Positions 16,353 to 26,976 of a DNA stretch of 64,000 nt are shown piece after piece (position 1 is the first letter of the stretch; every line of letters starts with the position of its first letter). The notes under the pieces were generated by a model, which searched no databases, had not been told where the DNA came from, and was given only the letters and a program-made list of their open reading frames with translations. The stretch comes from Rothia sp. SD9660Na (GTDB taxonomy: Bacteria > Actinomycetota > Actinomycetes > Actinomycetales > Micrococcaceae). The stretch lies in assembly GCF_030064065.1 (NCBI RefSeq), contig NZ_CP125946.1, positions 1,922,001-1,986,000 on the forward strand, read 5' to 3'. The position numbers and the translations under genes were made by a program.

Positions 16353-17738
16353 CTAGAGCTTTGCCTTGGTCTTCTCGGGTGCGGTGCCGGTAGCCTGCTG
16401 GAAGGCACGGCGGGGTGAACGCTGGTGACGAATCGATGAGGTGTCGCGGCCGAAGATCTGGTTGAGTGCCCAGGTGGCCATGACGCGTGCGGTACGCTCG
16501 GTGGTGGGGATAGCGGTGCCGTGGTAGCCGCGGTGCATGAGCCAGGCCAGGGGGCCACCAATGGTCTTGCCCTTAAAGTTAGCTACACCCTTCCACAGGC
16601 CCAGACCGGCAACGACACCGATGGTCTCGTGGTAGTAGTCGGTCAGAGCTTCGCCGCGGCGCTTGGCCAGCAGGTTTTCTGCCAGCTTGAGGGCCTGACG
16701 GGAGGCATGCTGGGCGTTAGGTACGCAGAAGCCACCGACGCCGCCACCGGAGAGGTCGGGTACAGCTGCGTTGTCGCCTGCTGCCCAGGCGTCCTCGATG
16801 ATGCCATCATCGCCGGCAACGCGCAGGTCAGCCTGCACACGGACGCGGCCGCGCTCGTCGATGGGGAAGTCGGTGTCCTTGAGCATGGGGGACGCTGCTA
16901 CGCCGGCAGTCCAGATCAGGGTGTCGGTGTCGAGTTCACCTGCGGGTGACTTGTCGCCCATGTTGATGAGCTGCAGGTGACCATCGGTGGCGTCGGAGAG
17001 TGAGGTGTTGAGCAGGACCTCGATGCCGCGGGCGCGCAGTTCAGCGACGACCTTTTCGGCGCGGTCTGCGGGGACCTCGGGCATGATGCGGGGGGCTGCT
17101 TCGACCATAACGAAGCGCAGGTCTGAGATGCGCAGACGGTCGTTGCGGTTGATGGCTTCGCGGGCCATGTCTTCAAGTTCGGAGATGGTTTCAACACCCG
17201 CGAAACCGCCGCCGACGATGACGAAGGTGAGGGCGCGACGGCGCTCGTCCTCGTCGGTGGTCAGGGAAGCAATTTCGATGCGTTCGAGAACCCAGTTGCG
17301 AACAGAGACTGCTTCTTCAACGGTCTTCATACCGATGGCAACCTCGGCCAGGCCGGGGATGGGGAAGGCACGGGTGACGGCGCCTGCGCCCAGGACGATT
17401 TCGTCGTAGGTCAGTTCGAAGGTTGCACCGGCGTTGATGGGTTCGATGGTTGCGGTCTTGGTAGCATGGTTGATGGCTACGACGCGGCCGCCGATGATTT
17501 CTGAGTCGCGCAGGTGCTGGCGCAGGGGTACGGTGGCGTTACGGCCTTCCATGGAGCCTGCTGCAACTTCGGGGAGGAAGGGCTGGTAGGTCATGTAGGG
17601 GTTGGGGTCGACAACGGTGACGACGCCGCCGGACTCCTTGATAACCTTCTGGATCTTCTTTGCGACGGTGAAGCCGACGTAGCCGCCGCCGACGATAAGG
17701 ACGCGGGGGCGGTCCTGTGCAATCTTGTTGAATGCCAT
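16353..17738 (-). CDS. ndh: NADH dehydrogenase, type II (NDH-2)
   Basis: Single-subunit FAD enzyme passing electrons from NADH to menaquinone at the membrane, without proton pumping. The 461-residue protein has the FAD Rossmann motif VLIVGGGYVGFTVAKKI at about residues 13-29, the NADH motif FVIVGGGFAGVETISELE near 170, and C-terminal AWAAGDNAAVPD. The C-terminal AWLMHRGYHGTAIPTTER is the membrane-associated part seen in actinobacterial Ndh. Start ATG 17738 with AGGAAG upstream; the longer frame to 17780 is rejected. Monocistronic by position. Confidence 0.92.
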   Translation of the reverse strand: MAFNKIAQDRPRVLIVGGGYVGFTVAKKIQKVIKESGGVVTVVDPNPYMTYQPFLPEVAAGSMEGRNATVPLRQHLRDSEIIGGRVVAINHATKTATIEPINAGATFELTYDEIVLGAGAVTRAFPIPGLAEVAIGMKTVEEAVSVRNWVLERIEIASLTTDEDERRRALTFVIVGGGFAGVETISELEDMAREAINRNDRLRISDLRFVMVEAAPRIMPEVPADRAEKVVAELRARGIEVLLNTSLSDATDGHLQLINMGDKSPAGELDTDTLIWTAGVAASPMLKDTDFPIDERGRVRVQADLRVAGDDGIIEDAWAAGDNAAVPDLSGGGVGGFCVPNAQHASRQALKLAENLLAKRRGEALTDYYHETIGVVAGLGLWKGVANFKGKTIGGPLAWLMHRGYHGTAIPTTERTARVMATWALNQIFGRDTSSIRHQRSPRRAFQQATGTAPEKTKAKL

Positions 17739-17929
17739 GCGAGTTAACTTCCTGTTGGTGTAGTGCCGGTGTTCCGGCAAAAAGTCTCCATGCTTATATT
17801 GCCACTTTTGCGGGGGTTAAGCATAGTTTTGGACGGGGTATTTGCTGTGAGCGTTTCTCATTCTGCTGGTGACTAGTCTTTCAATCCGGGGTGAAGATTT
17901 GATGAAGGCTAGATGAGCCTCCGGTGAGG

Positions 17930-19342
17930 CTAGCGGCGACGGCTACGCTTCACGATATTGGTCAGCTGGTGAATGGAGCCGAAGGTGATGATGCCGACCC
18001 ACAGGGTGAAGGCTGCCAGCACGATGAAGGGCAAGATGCCGGAGTCTTCAACGGGGCGGAGGGGTGCAGGGGCGGCTGCCTCGGTGATGGTTTCACCGGC
18101 CTGGTGGACGGGGGTTTCACTGACGCTGGGGGAAGCTGAAGCGGTGGTTTTGCGGTGGACGTTAATCCAGTCGCTCATGGAGCCCAGGGGGTTGGTATCG
18201 GTATCATCTGGAGTCGATTCGGCGAGGGCAGCCTTGGGGTTGATGATGCCGTAGCCGTAGAGGACGTCGCGTCCGTCCGCCCCTGCATCGTCGCTGGAAG
18301 CGATGATGCGCTGGATCACCTGGTTGCCGGTTAGATCGGGGTATTCCTCCATGATGAGGGCAGCAAGACCGGCGACGATGGGAGCAGCCGCTGAGGTGCC
18401 CGACCAGGTGGCGTACTTATTGTTGGGGATAGCGCCGATCATGGACTCACTGGGGGCAGAGACAGCGATAGAGATACCTTGGGAGGATGAGGACCAGGAG
18501 TCCTGCTTGTTCTTATCAACGCCGCCAACGGTGAGCACCCCGGGCATGGTGGCGGGGGCGCCCACCTGGGTGAGCCCGGCACCGCGGTTGCCGGCAGAGG
18601 CGATGATAATGACGCCCTTTTCTTCGGCGTAGGCAAATGCTGAGTCCCAGGATTCGGGCCAGCTGGTTTTATCGGAGCCCACAGACAGGTTGATGATATC
18701 GGCCCCGTTATCGACGGCGTAGCGCACGGCGTCCGGAATCTGCTCGTCGACCGAGCGAATAGTGGCGCTGGTGGTGCCGAGTTCTAGGGAAATGGGCAAA
18801 ATGGTGGCATCGGGTGCTACCCCGATCATGCCTGCGGACTCCCCGGGTTCACCGGAATTAGCGGGAGTGGTGCCATCATCGTGGCCGTGGCCTGCAATCA
18901 CTGAGGCGACCAGGGTGCCGTGTTCGGGTTCAACGCCCAGGCCCTTCCAGCCCTTGTTCTTGGTGGTTCCGGTCGAGGCGTCGTAGCCGCTGTCTACGTT
19001 ACCAGCCAGGTCCTGGTGGGTGCCGTCCACACCAGTATCAATCACAGCCACTGTCACCCCCTTACCCGTGGTCTGTTTCCACAGGTCGGTAAATCCGTAC
19101 TGAGTCAGCCAGTACTGGCGGGCACGGATAGAGTCGCCCTTGGGGGCTGCGATGGTGGGCACCGAGGCCAGGGCACTGGGGCTGGCGCTGGCTGACGCAC
19201 TTGCTGTGGGGCTGGCGCTGGTGCTAGCCGAGGGGCTCGCCGTGGTGGCTCGGGCAGGGAGGGCACTGAGCGCCAGAGCGGTGGCTAGAGCCAGGCCGCT
19301 GGTGAGCAGGGCGGTGCCGGTGGGGAGTCGCCGAAAGGCCAT
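17930..19342 (-). CDS. Subtilisin-like (S8) membrane-anchored serine protease, mycosin-like
   Basis: A 470-residue protein: signal peptide (1-32, ALSALPARA), a Ser/Ala/Thr/Pro-rich spacer (33-66), then the S8 domain with Asp102 (AVIDTGVDGTH), His141 (EHGTLVAS), oxyanion Asn252 (SAGNRG) and Ser317 (SGTSAAAP). A Pro/Thr/Ser-rich linker and a C-terminal membrane helix (GILPFIVLAAFTLWVGIITFG) end in KRSRRR. This is the mycosin layout; mycosins belong to type VII secretion, but no ESX genes are in the window, so the role is open. ATG 19342 has AGGAG overlapping the ppx stop; the 9-nt gap suggests an operon with ppx. Confidence 0.92.
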   Translation of the reverse strand: MAFRRLPTGTALLTSGLALATALALSALPARATTASPSASTSASPTASASASASPSALASVPTIAAPKGDSIRARQYWLTQYGFTDLWKQTTGKGVTVAVIDTGVDGTHQDLAGNVDSGYDASTGTTKNKGWKGLGVEPEHGTLVASVIAGHGHDDGTTPANSGEPGESAGMIGVAPDATILPISLELGTTSATIRSVDEQIPDAVRYAVDNGADIINLSVGSDKTSWPESWDSAFAYAEEKGVIIIASAGNRGAGLTQVGAPATMPGVLTVGGVDKNKQDSWSSSSQGISIAVSAPSESMIGAIPNNKYATWSGTSAAAPIVAGLAALIMEEYPDLTGNQVIQRIIASSDDAGADGRDVLYGYGIINPKAALAESTPDDTDTNPLGSMSDWINVHRKTTASASPSVSETPVHQAGETITEAAAPAPLRPVEDSGILPFIVLAAFTLWVGIITFGSIHQLTNIVKRSRRR

Positions 19343-19351
19343 GGGCGGCTC

Positions 19352-20308
19352 CTAGCGGCTGGCGCGTTCGGCTACCGAGAGGGCCAGGCCGTCGAGAATA
19401 TCTTTTTCTGAGGCGATAGCGCTGGTGACCGCTCCCCCGGTCAGGGCGCTGATGCGCTCAACGATGCGGGCCCAGACGACGGAGCCTGCCGGAATGACGT
19501 CCACCCGACCCTCGTGCATGTAGGGCAGGGTGGCGCGGTCGGCGCTGGCCATCGCTACCATGTCGGCTGCGGTGCGGGAGATGTCCTTGATCGCGATCTC
19601 GGCCCGGTCAATTTTTTCGGGGTCGTAGGAGTCAAGACCCATCGCGTGGGCAGCCACGGTGGTGACGGTTCCGGCCACACCCACGACGCGGCGGGCAGCA
19701 GACAGATCGACAGAGGCGCTGGCGGTTGCAATGGCCCGGTCAGTATCTGCAATGACGCGGGCGACCTGGGTGACGTTAGCAGGGTCAGAGCTGATATGGC
19801 GTTCGGTCATGCGCACGCAGCCGATATCAACCGAGCGAGCTGCCACCAGGCCGTCCTTGTTTCCCAGCACGAACTCGGTGGAGCCGCCGCCCAGGTCAAT
19901 CACCAGAGTCATCTCCTCGGTATTGCCCACTGACGAGACAGCCCCGGCAAAAGACAGCTCGGCCTCTTCCCGGCCGGTAATGACCTCGGGTTCTACCCCA
20001 AGAATCTCGCGGATTCCGTCGATAAAGATTTGGCGGTTGCCCGCGTCGCGGGTGGCGCTGGTGGCGGCAAAGCGCACCTGCTCTACCCCGTATTCGCGCA
20101 GCAGGTCGGCATATTCGCGGGCCGCGGCGAAGGTGCGTTCCAAGGATTCTTTGGCCAGCCAGCCAGTGGCGTCCACGCCCTTACCCAGGCGCACAATTTT
20201 CATACGACGCTCAAGATCGGTGAGCACAAAGCCCTCTTCGGTGGTTTCAGTCTCGGCGATGAGCAGGCGAATTGAGTTGGTTCCGCAGTCGATAGCGCCA
20301 ACGCGCAT
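19352..20308 (-). CDS. ppx: Exopolyphosphatase / Ppx-GppA family
   Basis: Removes phosphate from polyphosphate ends or hydrolyses pppGpp; ASKHA-fold enzyme. The 318-residue protein has GAIDCGTNSIRLLIAE at the start (phosphate-1 loop), TSATRDAGN, and VIDLGGGSTEFVLG (phosphate-2 loop, about residues 137-150). It is the short two-domain type, like mycobacterial Rv1026. ATG 20308 with GGGAG 5-9 nt upstream; the longer frame would run into DUF501. Part of the conserved eno-FtsB-DUF501-ppx gene order. Confidence 0.93.
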   Translation of the reverse strand: MRVGAIDCGTNSIRLLIAETETTEEGFVLTDLERRMKIVRLGKGVDATGWLAKESLERTFAAAREYADLLREYGVEQVRFAATSATRDAGNRQIFIDGIREILGVEPEVITGREEAELSFAGAVSSVGNTEEMTLVIDLGGGSTEFVLGNKDGLVAARSVDIGCVRMTERHISSDPANVTQVARVIADTDRAIATASASVDLSAARRVVGVAGTVTTVAAHAMGLDSYDPEKIDRAEIAIKDISRTAADMVAMASADRATLPYMHEGRVDVIPAGSVVWARIVERISALTGGAVTSAIASEKDILDGLALSVAERASR

Positions 20309-20369
20309 GGTTACTCCCGGTAACTCGTAGGGGCAGGTTAGGTAGGGTGGGGCGGAGGCTGGTGGGCGG

Positions 20370-20951
20370 CTAGTCGCGCCAGGTGGGGTCGCAGTGGCAG
20401 GTTTCGGGGGTCCACCACTCAGCGATGAGGTCGAGGGTTGCATCCCCGTAGGGGTTGATACCGCGACCAACGGCTAGGGTGTGGCCGAGCACGGCATGCA
20501 GGCACTTGACGCGGGTGGGCATACCACCGGCTGAAACACCCTCAATTTCGGGTACTTCTTCTAGACCGGCTTTGACGCGAATGCGTTCGCGCTCTGCCAG
20601 GTAGTTCTCGTGGGCGCCCCGGTAGGCGGTTGCCTTGCCCTCGTCGTCGGTGACCTCATCGGTCATCTCGTACATGGCGCCTTCTGCTTCAAGGCGGGAA
20701 GCTGCGGCGGTGATGACGGGGTGGGCCAGGTAGAAGGTGGTGGGGAAGGGTGAGCCGTTGGCCAGGCGCGGGGCGGTGGCGGCTACCAGGGGGTTGCCAC
20801 AGACGCAGCGAGCCGGGATTTCGACAACATCGCGCACGGTACGCCCTAGCTGGGCTGAGAGCACTTTCAGATCTAGCTCGGTGGGGGTGAGGGTTTCGGC
20901 GGTGACGCCGAAACCCTGGGGCTGGTGCTCGGTGCTTGCGGGTGTAGTCAT
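20370..20951 (-). CDS. DUF501 domain protein
   Basis: A 193-residue cytoplasmic protein with the DUF501 core: VLSAQLGRTVRDVVEIPARCVCGNPLVAATAPRLANGSPFPTTFYLAHPVITAAASRLEAEG, and GGMPTRVKCLHAVLGHTLAVGRGINPYGD. Conserved Cys and His residues (CVCG, KCLH, CHCD) suggest metal binding, but no activity is established for the family. Same position, between FtsB-like and Ppx genes, as Rv1025. ATG 20951 with AAGGAC upstream. Confidence 0.93.
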   Translation of the reverse strand: MTTPASTEHQPQGFGVTAETLTPTELDLKVLSAQLGRTVRDVVEIPARCVCGNPLVAATAPRLANGSPFPTTFYLAHPVITAAASRLEAEGAMYEMTDEVTDDEGKATAYRGAHENYLAERERIRVKAGLEEVPEIEGVSAGGMPTRVKCLHAVLGHTLAVGRGINPYGDATLDLIAEWWTPETCHCDPTWRD

Positions 20952-20994
20952 GGTGTCCTTAGAGGGTGGTGCTGGTTTTTCTAGTCTACCGGCG

Positions 20995-21657
20995 CTAGCG
21001 GGTGGTGGCGGTAGCGGTGGGCTCTGCACTCGGGGGAGCTGAGGTGCTGGTGTTCGGGCTGCTTGAGCTCTCAGGGGCGGGGCTGCTGGCGGAGGTGTCT
21101 TCAGCAGCTAGTTGCAGAGAGCCCCAAAGTTTGGTGGTCCAGGAGTCTTCGGGGGCGGTTTTAGCCGATGCGCTGGTGTCATCCGCTAGTTCGCTGGTGG
21201 AGTCCAATCCCACGACCAGGTAGGGGGTCTCCCCCGGCTGTACGTAGAAGAGACGGCTTTTAGCCTGTTGTTTGACGTAGTTGTCGTCCTGCCACCAGCT
21301 GACCTGGGCGTTTAGTGAGTCCTGCTCGGCTTGCAGGGCAGCGATGCTGGCTTTGGCGTCGTTGATTTCGTTGTTCTGACGGATAAAGGAGGTCAGGGGG
21401 TTATAGACCGACAGAGCAATGATCACCAGCACGATGGCAAAGGTGATGAAGTGCCCGCTAAAGGAGTGGGCGGCTACCGGGGTAGCCAGCTCCTGTGCGG
21501 AGGTTTCTGCGGTAGTCTCAGTCCGCAGGGGCTTAGCTGCCCGGGCACGGCGGGGTTTGGCCTGCTTCTCCCGAGAGGGGGCGGACGCCGGCTTGCCCAG
21601 GCCGAATCCGAAAAAGGCTGCGATGGGGTTGGGTTTCTTACCCGGTGTGCGTGCCAT
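20995..21657 (-). CDS. FtsB/DivIC-type septum formation initiator
   Basis: Bitopic division protein. In the 220-residue protein there is a basic N-terminus, one membrane helix (FITFAIVLVIIALSVYNPL, about residues 69-87), then a coiled coil (NNEINDAKASIAALQAEQDSLNAQVSWWQDDNYVKQQAKSRLFYVQPGETPYLV) ending in the family's ARERLGYVxPGE-like motif. A long Ser/Thr/Pro/Ala-rich C-terminal tail follows. It would act with FtsL and FtsQ at the septum. ATG 21657 with AGGA upstream. Sits between eno and DUF501, as Rv1024 does. Confidence 0.9.
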   Translation of the reverse strand: MARTPGKKPNPIAAFFGFGLGKPASAPSREKQAKPRRARAAKPLRTETTAETSAQELATPVAAHSFSGHFITFAIVLVIIALSVYNPLTSFIRQNNEINDAKASIAALQAEQDSLNAQVSWWQDDNYVKQQAKSRLFYVQPGETPYLVVGLDSTSELADDTSASAKTAPEDSWTTKLWGSLQLAAEDTSASSPAPESSSSPNTSTSAPPSAEPTATATTR

Positions 21658-21752
21658 AATGTGCTGTTCCTGCCCTCTCGTCCGTGATTTTCCTATTTTA
21701 CCGTCTGAACTGGGCACCCGCTGAACGGTTCCACCCTCGTCCTTAAAGGGCA

Positions 21753-21785
21753 GTGCCCCGGCCAGGGGCAACCTGGCCGGGGCAC
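21753..21785 (-). terminator. Terminator after enolase
   Basis: GTGCCCCGGCCAGG at 21753-21766 pairs perfectly with 21772-21785 around a 5-nt loop, 38 nt beyond the eno stop. FtsB probably also has its own start beyond it. Confidence 0.75.
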
Positions 21786-21822
21786 GGGCGTCCTTACTCT
21801 CTTACCTTTAGAGAGGGGCAGA

Positions 21823-23319
<1,497 letters not shown>

Positions 23320-23457
23320 GGTGGGGTGGCGGTGCTCTGGCAGGCCGCTGGCGGGATGTAGCGAGTGGAATCCGCCGTTAGGCGGGGCGTGAATCATGAC
23401 GAGTCGCCAGGCGAGGAATGAGAGGGTCGGCGGGCAGAAGAGCACCGCTACCCCACC
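23320..23457. repeat. Structured intergenic repeat, copy B
   Basis: GGTGGGGTGGCGGTGCTCT at 23320-23338 is complementary, with one mismatch, to 23439-23457. The inner part contains GGAATCCGCCG (23367-23377), AGGCGGGGCGTGA (23380-23392), GGCGTGAATCA (23386-23396) and TGAGAGGGTCG (23419-23429). The first two recur with identical spacing in copy D, the last two in copy A. It lies between the mazG stop and the eno upstream region. Confidence 0.65.
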
Positions 23458-23460
23458 GCG

Positions 23461-24168
23461 TCAGTCGCGAATCAGCCCTTGCACATACGTCCGCAGGGCC
23501 CGTTCCGCATCAAGCCCGGCGGTGCGGGTAGAGGCTGCCAGCTCGTAGAGGTAGGCGCCTAGCTCCTGCTCGTTAGCGAAGGCTGGGAGCTGCCCACCGG
23601 AGCCCGCACCTGTAAGGTCAGCCCCGGAGATCTCGGCTCTCTCCGCGACCTTGGCGGCGAGGGCGAGCGCGGGCAGGGCCGGCGGGAGACCATCGAAGGG
23701 GCCGGTGCGTTCGGGTTTTTCGGCTTTTTTGAGCTGGTCCCAGGTCTCAAAGATATCGGCAGCGCTGAGCTTTTCGCTGCCTTGGCCGGTGGCAGCGAAG
23801 ACATGTGGGTTGCGACGCACCAGTTTGGCGGCGAGCCCATTGATGACGTCCTGCATGGTGAAGCCGCTCTGCGCGGCGGGGGTTTCGGCAGCCATGATGG
23901 CGTGGAAGATGACGTTGAGCAGCACATCCCCCAGTTCTTCGCGCAGCAGAGGCAGGTTGACTCCGCCGGGGGCTTCAACGGCTTCGGCAACCTCGTAAGT
24001 TTCTTCGATGAGGTAGTGCATGATGGACGCGTGGGTTTGGACGGACGTCCAGGCACAGCCGTCGGGGCTGCGGAGGGTCTGCATGAGCCCCATCAAGTGC
24101 TCGAAGCTACCCCCGAGGTCACCGGGTTCTGGTGCTGGGGCGGAGTGCTCTTGTCTGGGCCGGGTCAT
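23461..24168 (-). CDS. mazG: MazG-family nucleoside triphosphate pyrophosphohydrolase
   Basis: Hydrolyses NTPs to NMP and PPi as a housecleaning enzyme. In the 235-residue protein the MazG core is GCAWTSVQTHASIMHYLIEETYEVAEAVE followed by LREELGDVLLNVIFHAIMA; the acidic EEtyE/EElgD residues bind Mg2+. The C-terminal half is more divergent than in the two-domain E. coli protein. Its ATG overlaps the adenosine deaminase stop by 4 nt (ATGA), so it is translationally coupled to add. Sits near eno as in mycobacteria. Confidence 0.9.
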   Translation of the reverse strand: MTRPRQEHSAPAPEPGDLGGSFEHLMGLMQTLRSPDGCAWTSVQTHASIMHYLIEETYEVAEAVEAPGGVNLPLLREELGDVLLNVIFHAIMAAETPAAQSGFTMQDVINGLAAKLVRRNPHVFAATGQGSEKLSAADIFETWDQLKKAEKPERTGPFDGLPPALPALALAAKVAERAEISGADLTGAGSGGQLPAFANEQELGAYLYELAASTRTAGLDAERALRTYVQGLIRD

Positions 24169-25394
24169 GCGCCGCGCTGCTCATCCTGGTCGGTGTCTGC
24201 CCGCCCCTGTTCTTCGAGGGTCAGCTGCCCGTAGGCGCTCTGGATGCTGGTGAGCAGGGCCTGTTTTTCGTCGAAGGAGCAGAAGGCTCCGTTGATGGCG
24301 TTGTAGGTGACCTCAAAGAATTCGGGTAGTCCAAAGCCCTGGTGGGTGGCGAGTTCGGCGAATTCCCGGGTCATGCTGGTGGCGCTCATTAGGCGATTAT
24401 CGGGGTTGATGGTAACCGCGAACCCGGCCTGTAGAAGCAGGGCCGCCGGGTGCTCTTCGTGACTGAGGGCCGGTTCAAAGTCTTTTTTCTGCCCCACATT
24501 GCTGGCTTTTTCGGCTGCGTCGGTCTGCAGGTTGGAGCATGGGCAGGTTTCAAGCACGATACGGCGGTTTTTGACGGCTTCGGCGACCTCGCCCAGCTGC
24601 AGGACGGTCTGACTGGGGTCCGCCCCGGGCATCAGGGAGCCGTCGGGATCGATCTCTGCCAGGGTGCGGGCTGTGATGTCTTCGGTGATACGGACGCCGT
24701 GGCCCAGTCGCAGGGCCCGGCCGGCGACCAGGGCTTCGCGGATAGAGGCCAGACCGAAGGCCTCACCGGCGTGGAGGGTGACGGGCAGGAAGTGCTCGGC
24801 GGCAAGGTTCAGGGCTTCGGCGTGGGCCGAGGTGGGGTGGCCATCCTCGGGTCCGGCTAGGTCGAAGCCAACCACACCCAGGGCCCGGTAGGCCAGGGCG
24901 GTTTTAACGACCTCCAGGGAGTTGTTGTGGTGGCGCATGGCGCACAGGATCTGGTTGACCAGGATGCGTCCGCCGGCCCGAGCTACCTGCTCCATGCCGT
25001 CCATGAGCCCGTCAGCGACCGCTTCAACGGCCTGGGCCATGGTCAGCCCGCCGCGCTGGTGCAGTTCGGGAGCCCAGCGTACCTCGCCGTAGATGACGCC
25101 GTCGGCAGCCAGAGTCAGCACGTGCTCACGGGCGACCCGGCGCAGGTTATCTGCGGTTTGCATGACGGCCACGGTGTACTCAAAGGTTTCGAGGTAGCGG
25201 GCCAGGGAGCGGGAGTCCGCTGCTTGCTTGAACCACTCCCCCAGCTCCTGCGGGTCGGTTGTGGGCAGGGTGTGGCCCACCTGGTCAGCTAGCTCGATGA
25301 GGGTCTCGGGCAGCAGGCCACCATCGAGGTGGTCGTGCAGGCAAACTTTGGGGAGTTTCTGGAGCCAGGTCAGAGTGGGCGTGGGTGCGGTCAT
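24165..25394 (-). CDS. add: Adenosine deaminase
   Basis: Zinc enzyme converting adenosine/deoxyadenosine to inosine forms. The 409-residue protein has the metal motif CLHDHLDGG at about residues 18-26, the catalytic HAGEA segment near 209, LRLGHGVRI near 234, and VTINPDNRLMSATSMTREF near 330, where the Asp binds zinc. It follows the nucleoside transporter, cdd and deoA genes on the same strand, which supports a salvage role. ATG 25394; only a weak ribosome site. A hairpin at 25419-25454 separates it from the gene before. Confidence 0.95.
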   Translation of the reverse strand: MTAPTPTLTWLQKLPKVCLHDHLDGGLLPETLIELADQVGHTLPTTDPQELGEWFKQAADSRSLARYLETFEYTVAVMQTADNLRRVAREHVLTLAADGVIYGEVRWAPELHQRGGLTMAQAVEAVADGLMDGMEQVARAGGRILVNQILCAMRHHNNSLEVVKTALAYRALGVVGFDLAGPEDGHPTSAHAEALNLAAEHFLPVTLHAGEAFGLASIREALVAGRALRLGHGVRITEDITARTLAEIDPDGSLMPGADPSQTVLQLGEVAEAVKNRRIVLETCPCSNLQTDAAEKASNVGQKKDFEPALSHEEHPAALLLQAGFAVTINPDNRLMSATSMTREFAELATHQGFGLPEFFEVTYNAINGAFCSFDEKQALLTSIQSAYGQLTLEEQGRADTDQDEQRGA

Positions 25395-25418
25395 GCGGGG
25401 AAGGTTCTTTCGTAGTGG

Positions 25419-25454
25419 CCCGCCCCGAAAAGGTCGGGGCTCTTTCGGGGCGGG
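25419..25454 (-). terminator. Terminator/attenuating hairpin before add
   Basis: CCCGCCCCGAAA at 25419-25430 pairs with TTTCGGGGCGGG at 25443-25454, a perfect 12-bp stem with a 12-nt loop. It lies between the unknown 486-residue gene and add, so it either ends the first transcript or limits read-through. Confidence 0.7.
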
Positions 25455-25479
25455 TGCGTCAGATGAGGGGTGAGTGGGC

Positions 25480-26940
25480 CTAGAAGGTCCAGGAGGCCAG
25501 GGCCTCGCTCATGTGAGCCGGGATGTTCTCGCCGGTGCGGGGGAACATGCGCAGCTCTTCAACGTATTGCTGAGCGGGCAGGTGCTCGGGGTAGCGCACG
25601 AAGGCTTCTTCATCGGCGTAGTCGAAGGAGGCCTCGACCGGGGTGCCGGGGGTGAAGCGGATGTTGACGGCCAGGGGTGAGCCGTGGCCTTCCTTGTAGG
25701 AGTCGGCCTTGAGCTGCAGAATCGCCAGGGTCTCTTCGGGGATTAGGTCGAAGGTGCGCACCTGCTCCCAGAAGCCGTTGCGGCGCACGTGGGTCAGGGC
25801 ATCGTAGTAGGAGCCCAGGGTACGCACACGAATCAGCACGGTGGAGACATCGCGGGCGGTACCTTCTGCCCCGAACAGGGCCTCGTAGGCCGGAGCGAAG
25901 CGGGAGACCACTTCGGCTTCAGTCAGCACCAGGTTGCCGCTGGCCTTCTTGGTGGCAGAGGGCTTGGGCTGGCTGTGCTCAGCGTAAGAGGGGGCGATGT
26001 CCACGCTGGTGCTGGTCATGGGGGCGTCCAGAGTCGGGGCGGACGCGGGCAGGCTACGGGCCGAAGCCGGTGCAGCGGATGCCTGGGGCTGGTCGTCGGT
26101 CTCGAATTCGCTGTCGTCCAGGTGGGTGGGCAGCTGGTGGGCCTCGTTCTCGTCGGCTGCGGGGGCTTCTTCTGCGTTACCTGTTTCTACCGCGGGGGCT
26201 TCTTCCTGCGCAGGTTCTACAGCTGCTTCCTCAGCGGTGCCCGAGACTTCCTCAACGGGGCTTTCTACTTTCTCCGCTTCGTTCTGGTCAGCCTTCTCCT
26301 GCGCTGCCTTCTCCTGGGCCAAACGGGCTGAGATCCGGCTCATGCGGTCCTCAGCCTGGGCTGCGGTTTCCCCCTGCCCTGCGGCAACCGGGGCGGTGGC
26401 GGCGTCCTTGCCCTTCTCAACTTTAGCAACCTGCTGAGCCTGGGCAGCGCCCATGTCGAGGGCGTAGTTGAGGTTGTGGGTCTTACTGGTGGCGGTGTTC
26501 ATGAAAGAAGCGTGCACAGCTGCATCGCTGCCGATAGCGGGGTTAACCACGATCAGGGCGCGGTTCCAGGCGCCGCGCTCGCTCTTTTCTTCCTCAACGT
26601 AGAGGTCGGCCACAGCCTGGAACCACTCGCTACCGGGTGTGACCAAACCAGATTCAACCTCCTGGCCACGCTGGTAGAGGGTGTACTTCATGTCGTTGGC
26701 GTTCTGGGTCAGGTTCAGGGTCACCTGACCCTCTGCCTTGGCACGCATGAGCTTCACAACCGCTTTGAGACCCTCGCCTGCGCCCAGCCGGGTAGGCGCC
26801 GACTGGGTGACGGGGGTAGGCTCAGCGGTTGCGGGGGCGGACGCCTGCTCGGCGTCGAGGCCGGTTGCCAGAACATCGCGCTGGGTAGCGTCGGTGGCGG
26901 GGGCAGGTGCCTGAGTTTTCTTGCGGCTAAATAGGCCCAC
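25480..26940 (-). CDS. Uncharacterised 486-residue two-domain protein in the nucleoside salvage cluster
   Basis: No function recognised. The sequence starts MGLFSRKK, has an Ala/Pro/Thr-rich stretch to about residue 50, a globular part (GEGLKAVVKLMRAKAEGQVTLNLTQ to about 165, including GSEWFQAVADLYVEEEKSERGAWNRALIVVNP), a 170-residue linker rich in Ala, Glu and Pro, then a second globular part from NLVLTEAEVVSRFAPAYEALFG to the end (about 335-486). Both globular parts are rich in aromatic/charged alternation and weakly recall YezG/DUF600-like folds, which I would not rely on. No signal peptide or membrane helix. GTG 26940 with GAGAAG upstream, 36 nt after deoA, so probably cotranscribed with cdd-deoA. 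Confidence 0.8.
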   Translation of the reverse strand: MGLFSRKKTQAPAPATDATQRDVLATGLDAEQASAPATAEPTPVTQSAPTRLGAGEGLKAVVKLMRAKAEGQVTLNLTQNANDMKYTLYQRGQEVESGLVTPGSEWFQAVADLYVEEEKSERGAWNRALIVVNPAIGSDAAVHASFMNTATSKTHNLNYALDMGAAQAQQVAKVEKGKDAATAPVAAGQGETAAQAEDRMSRISARLAQEKAAQEKADQNEAEKVESPVEEVSGTAEEAAVEPAQEEAPAVETGNAEEAPAADENEAHQLPTHLDDSEFETDDQPQASAAPASARSLPASAPTLDAPMTSTSVDIAPSYAEHSQPKPSATKKASGNLVLTEAEVVSRFAPAYEALFGAEGTARDVSTVLIRVRTLGSYYDALTHVRRNGFWEQVRTFDLIPEETLAILQLKADSYKEGHGSPLAVNIRFTPGTPVEASFDYADEEAFVRYPEHLPAQQYVEELRMFPRTGENIPAHMSEALASWTF

Positions 26941-26976
26941 GGTTCTTCTCTTTTCTTGCAGGGTCGAGGGGGGGCT

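Noticed and set aside
17930..19342. Type VII secretion locus because of the mycosin-like protease
   Set aside because: No EccB/C/D/E, WXG100 or PE/PPE-type genes lie nearby; the protease sits in an operon with ppx.
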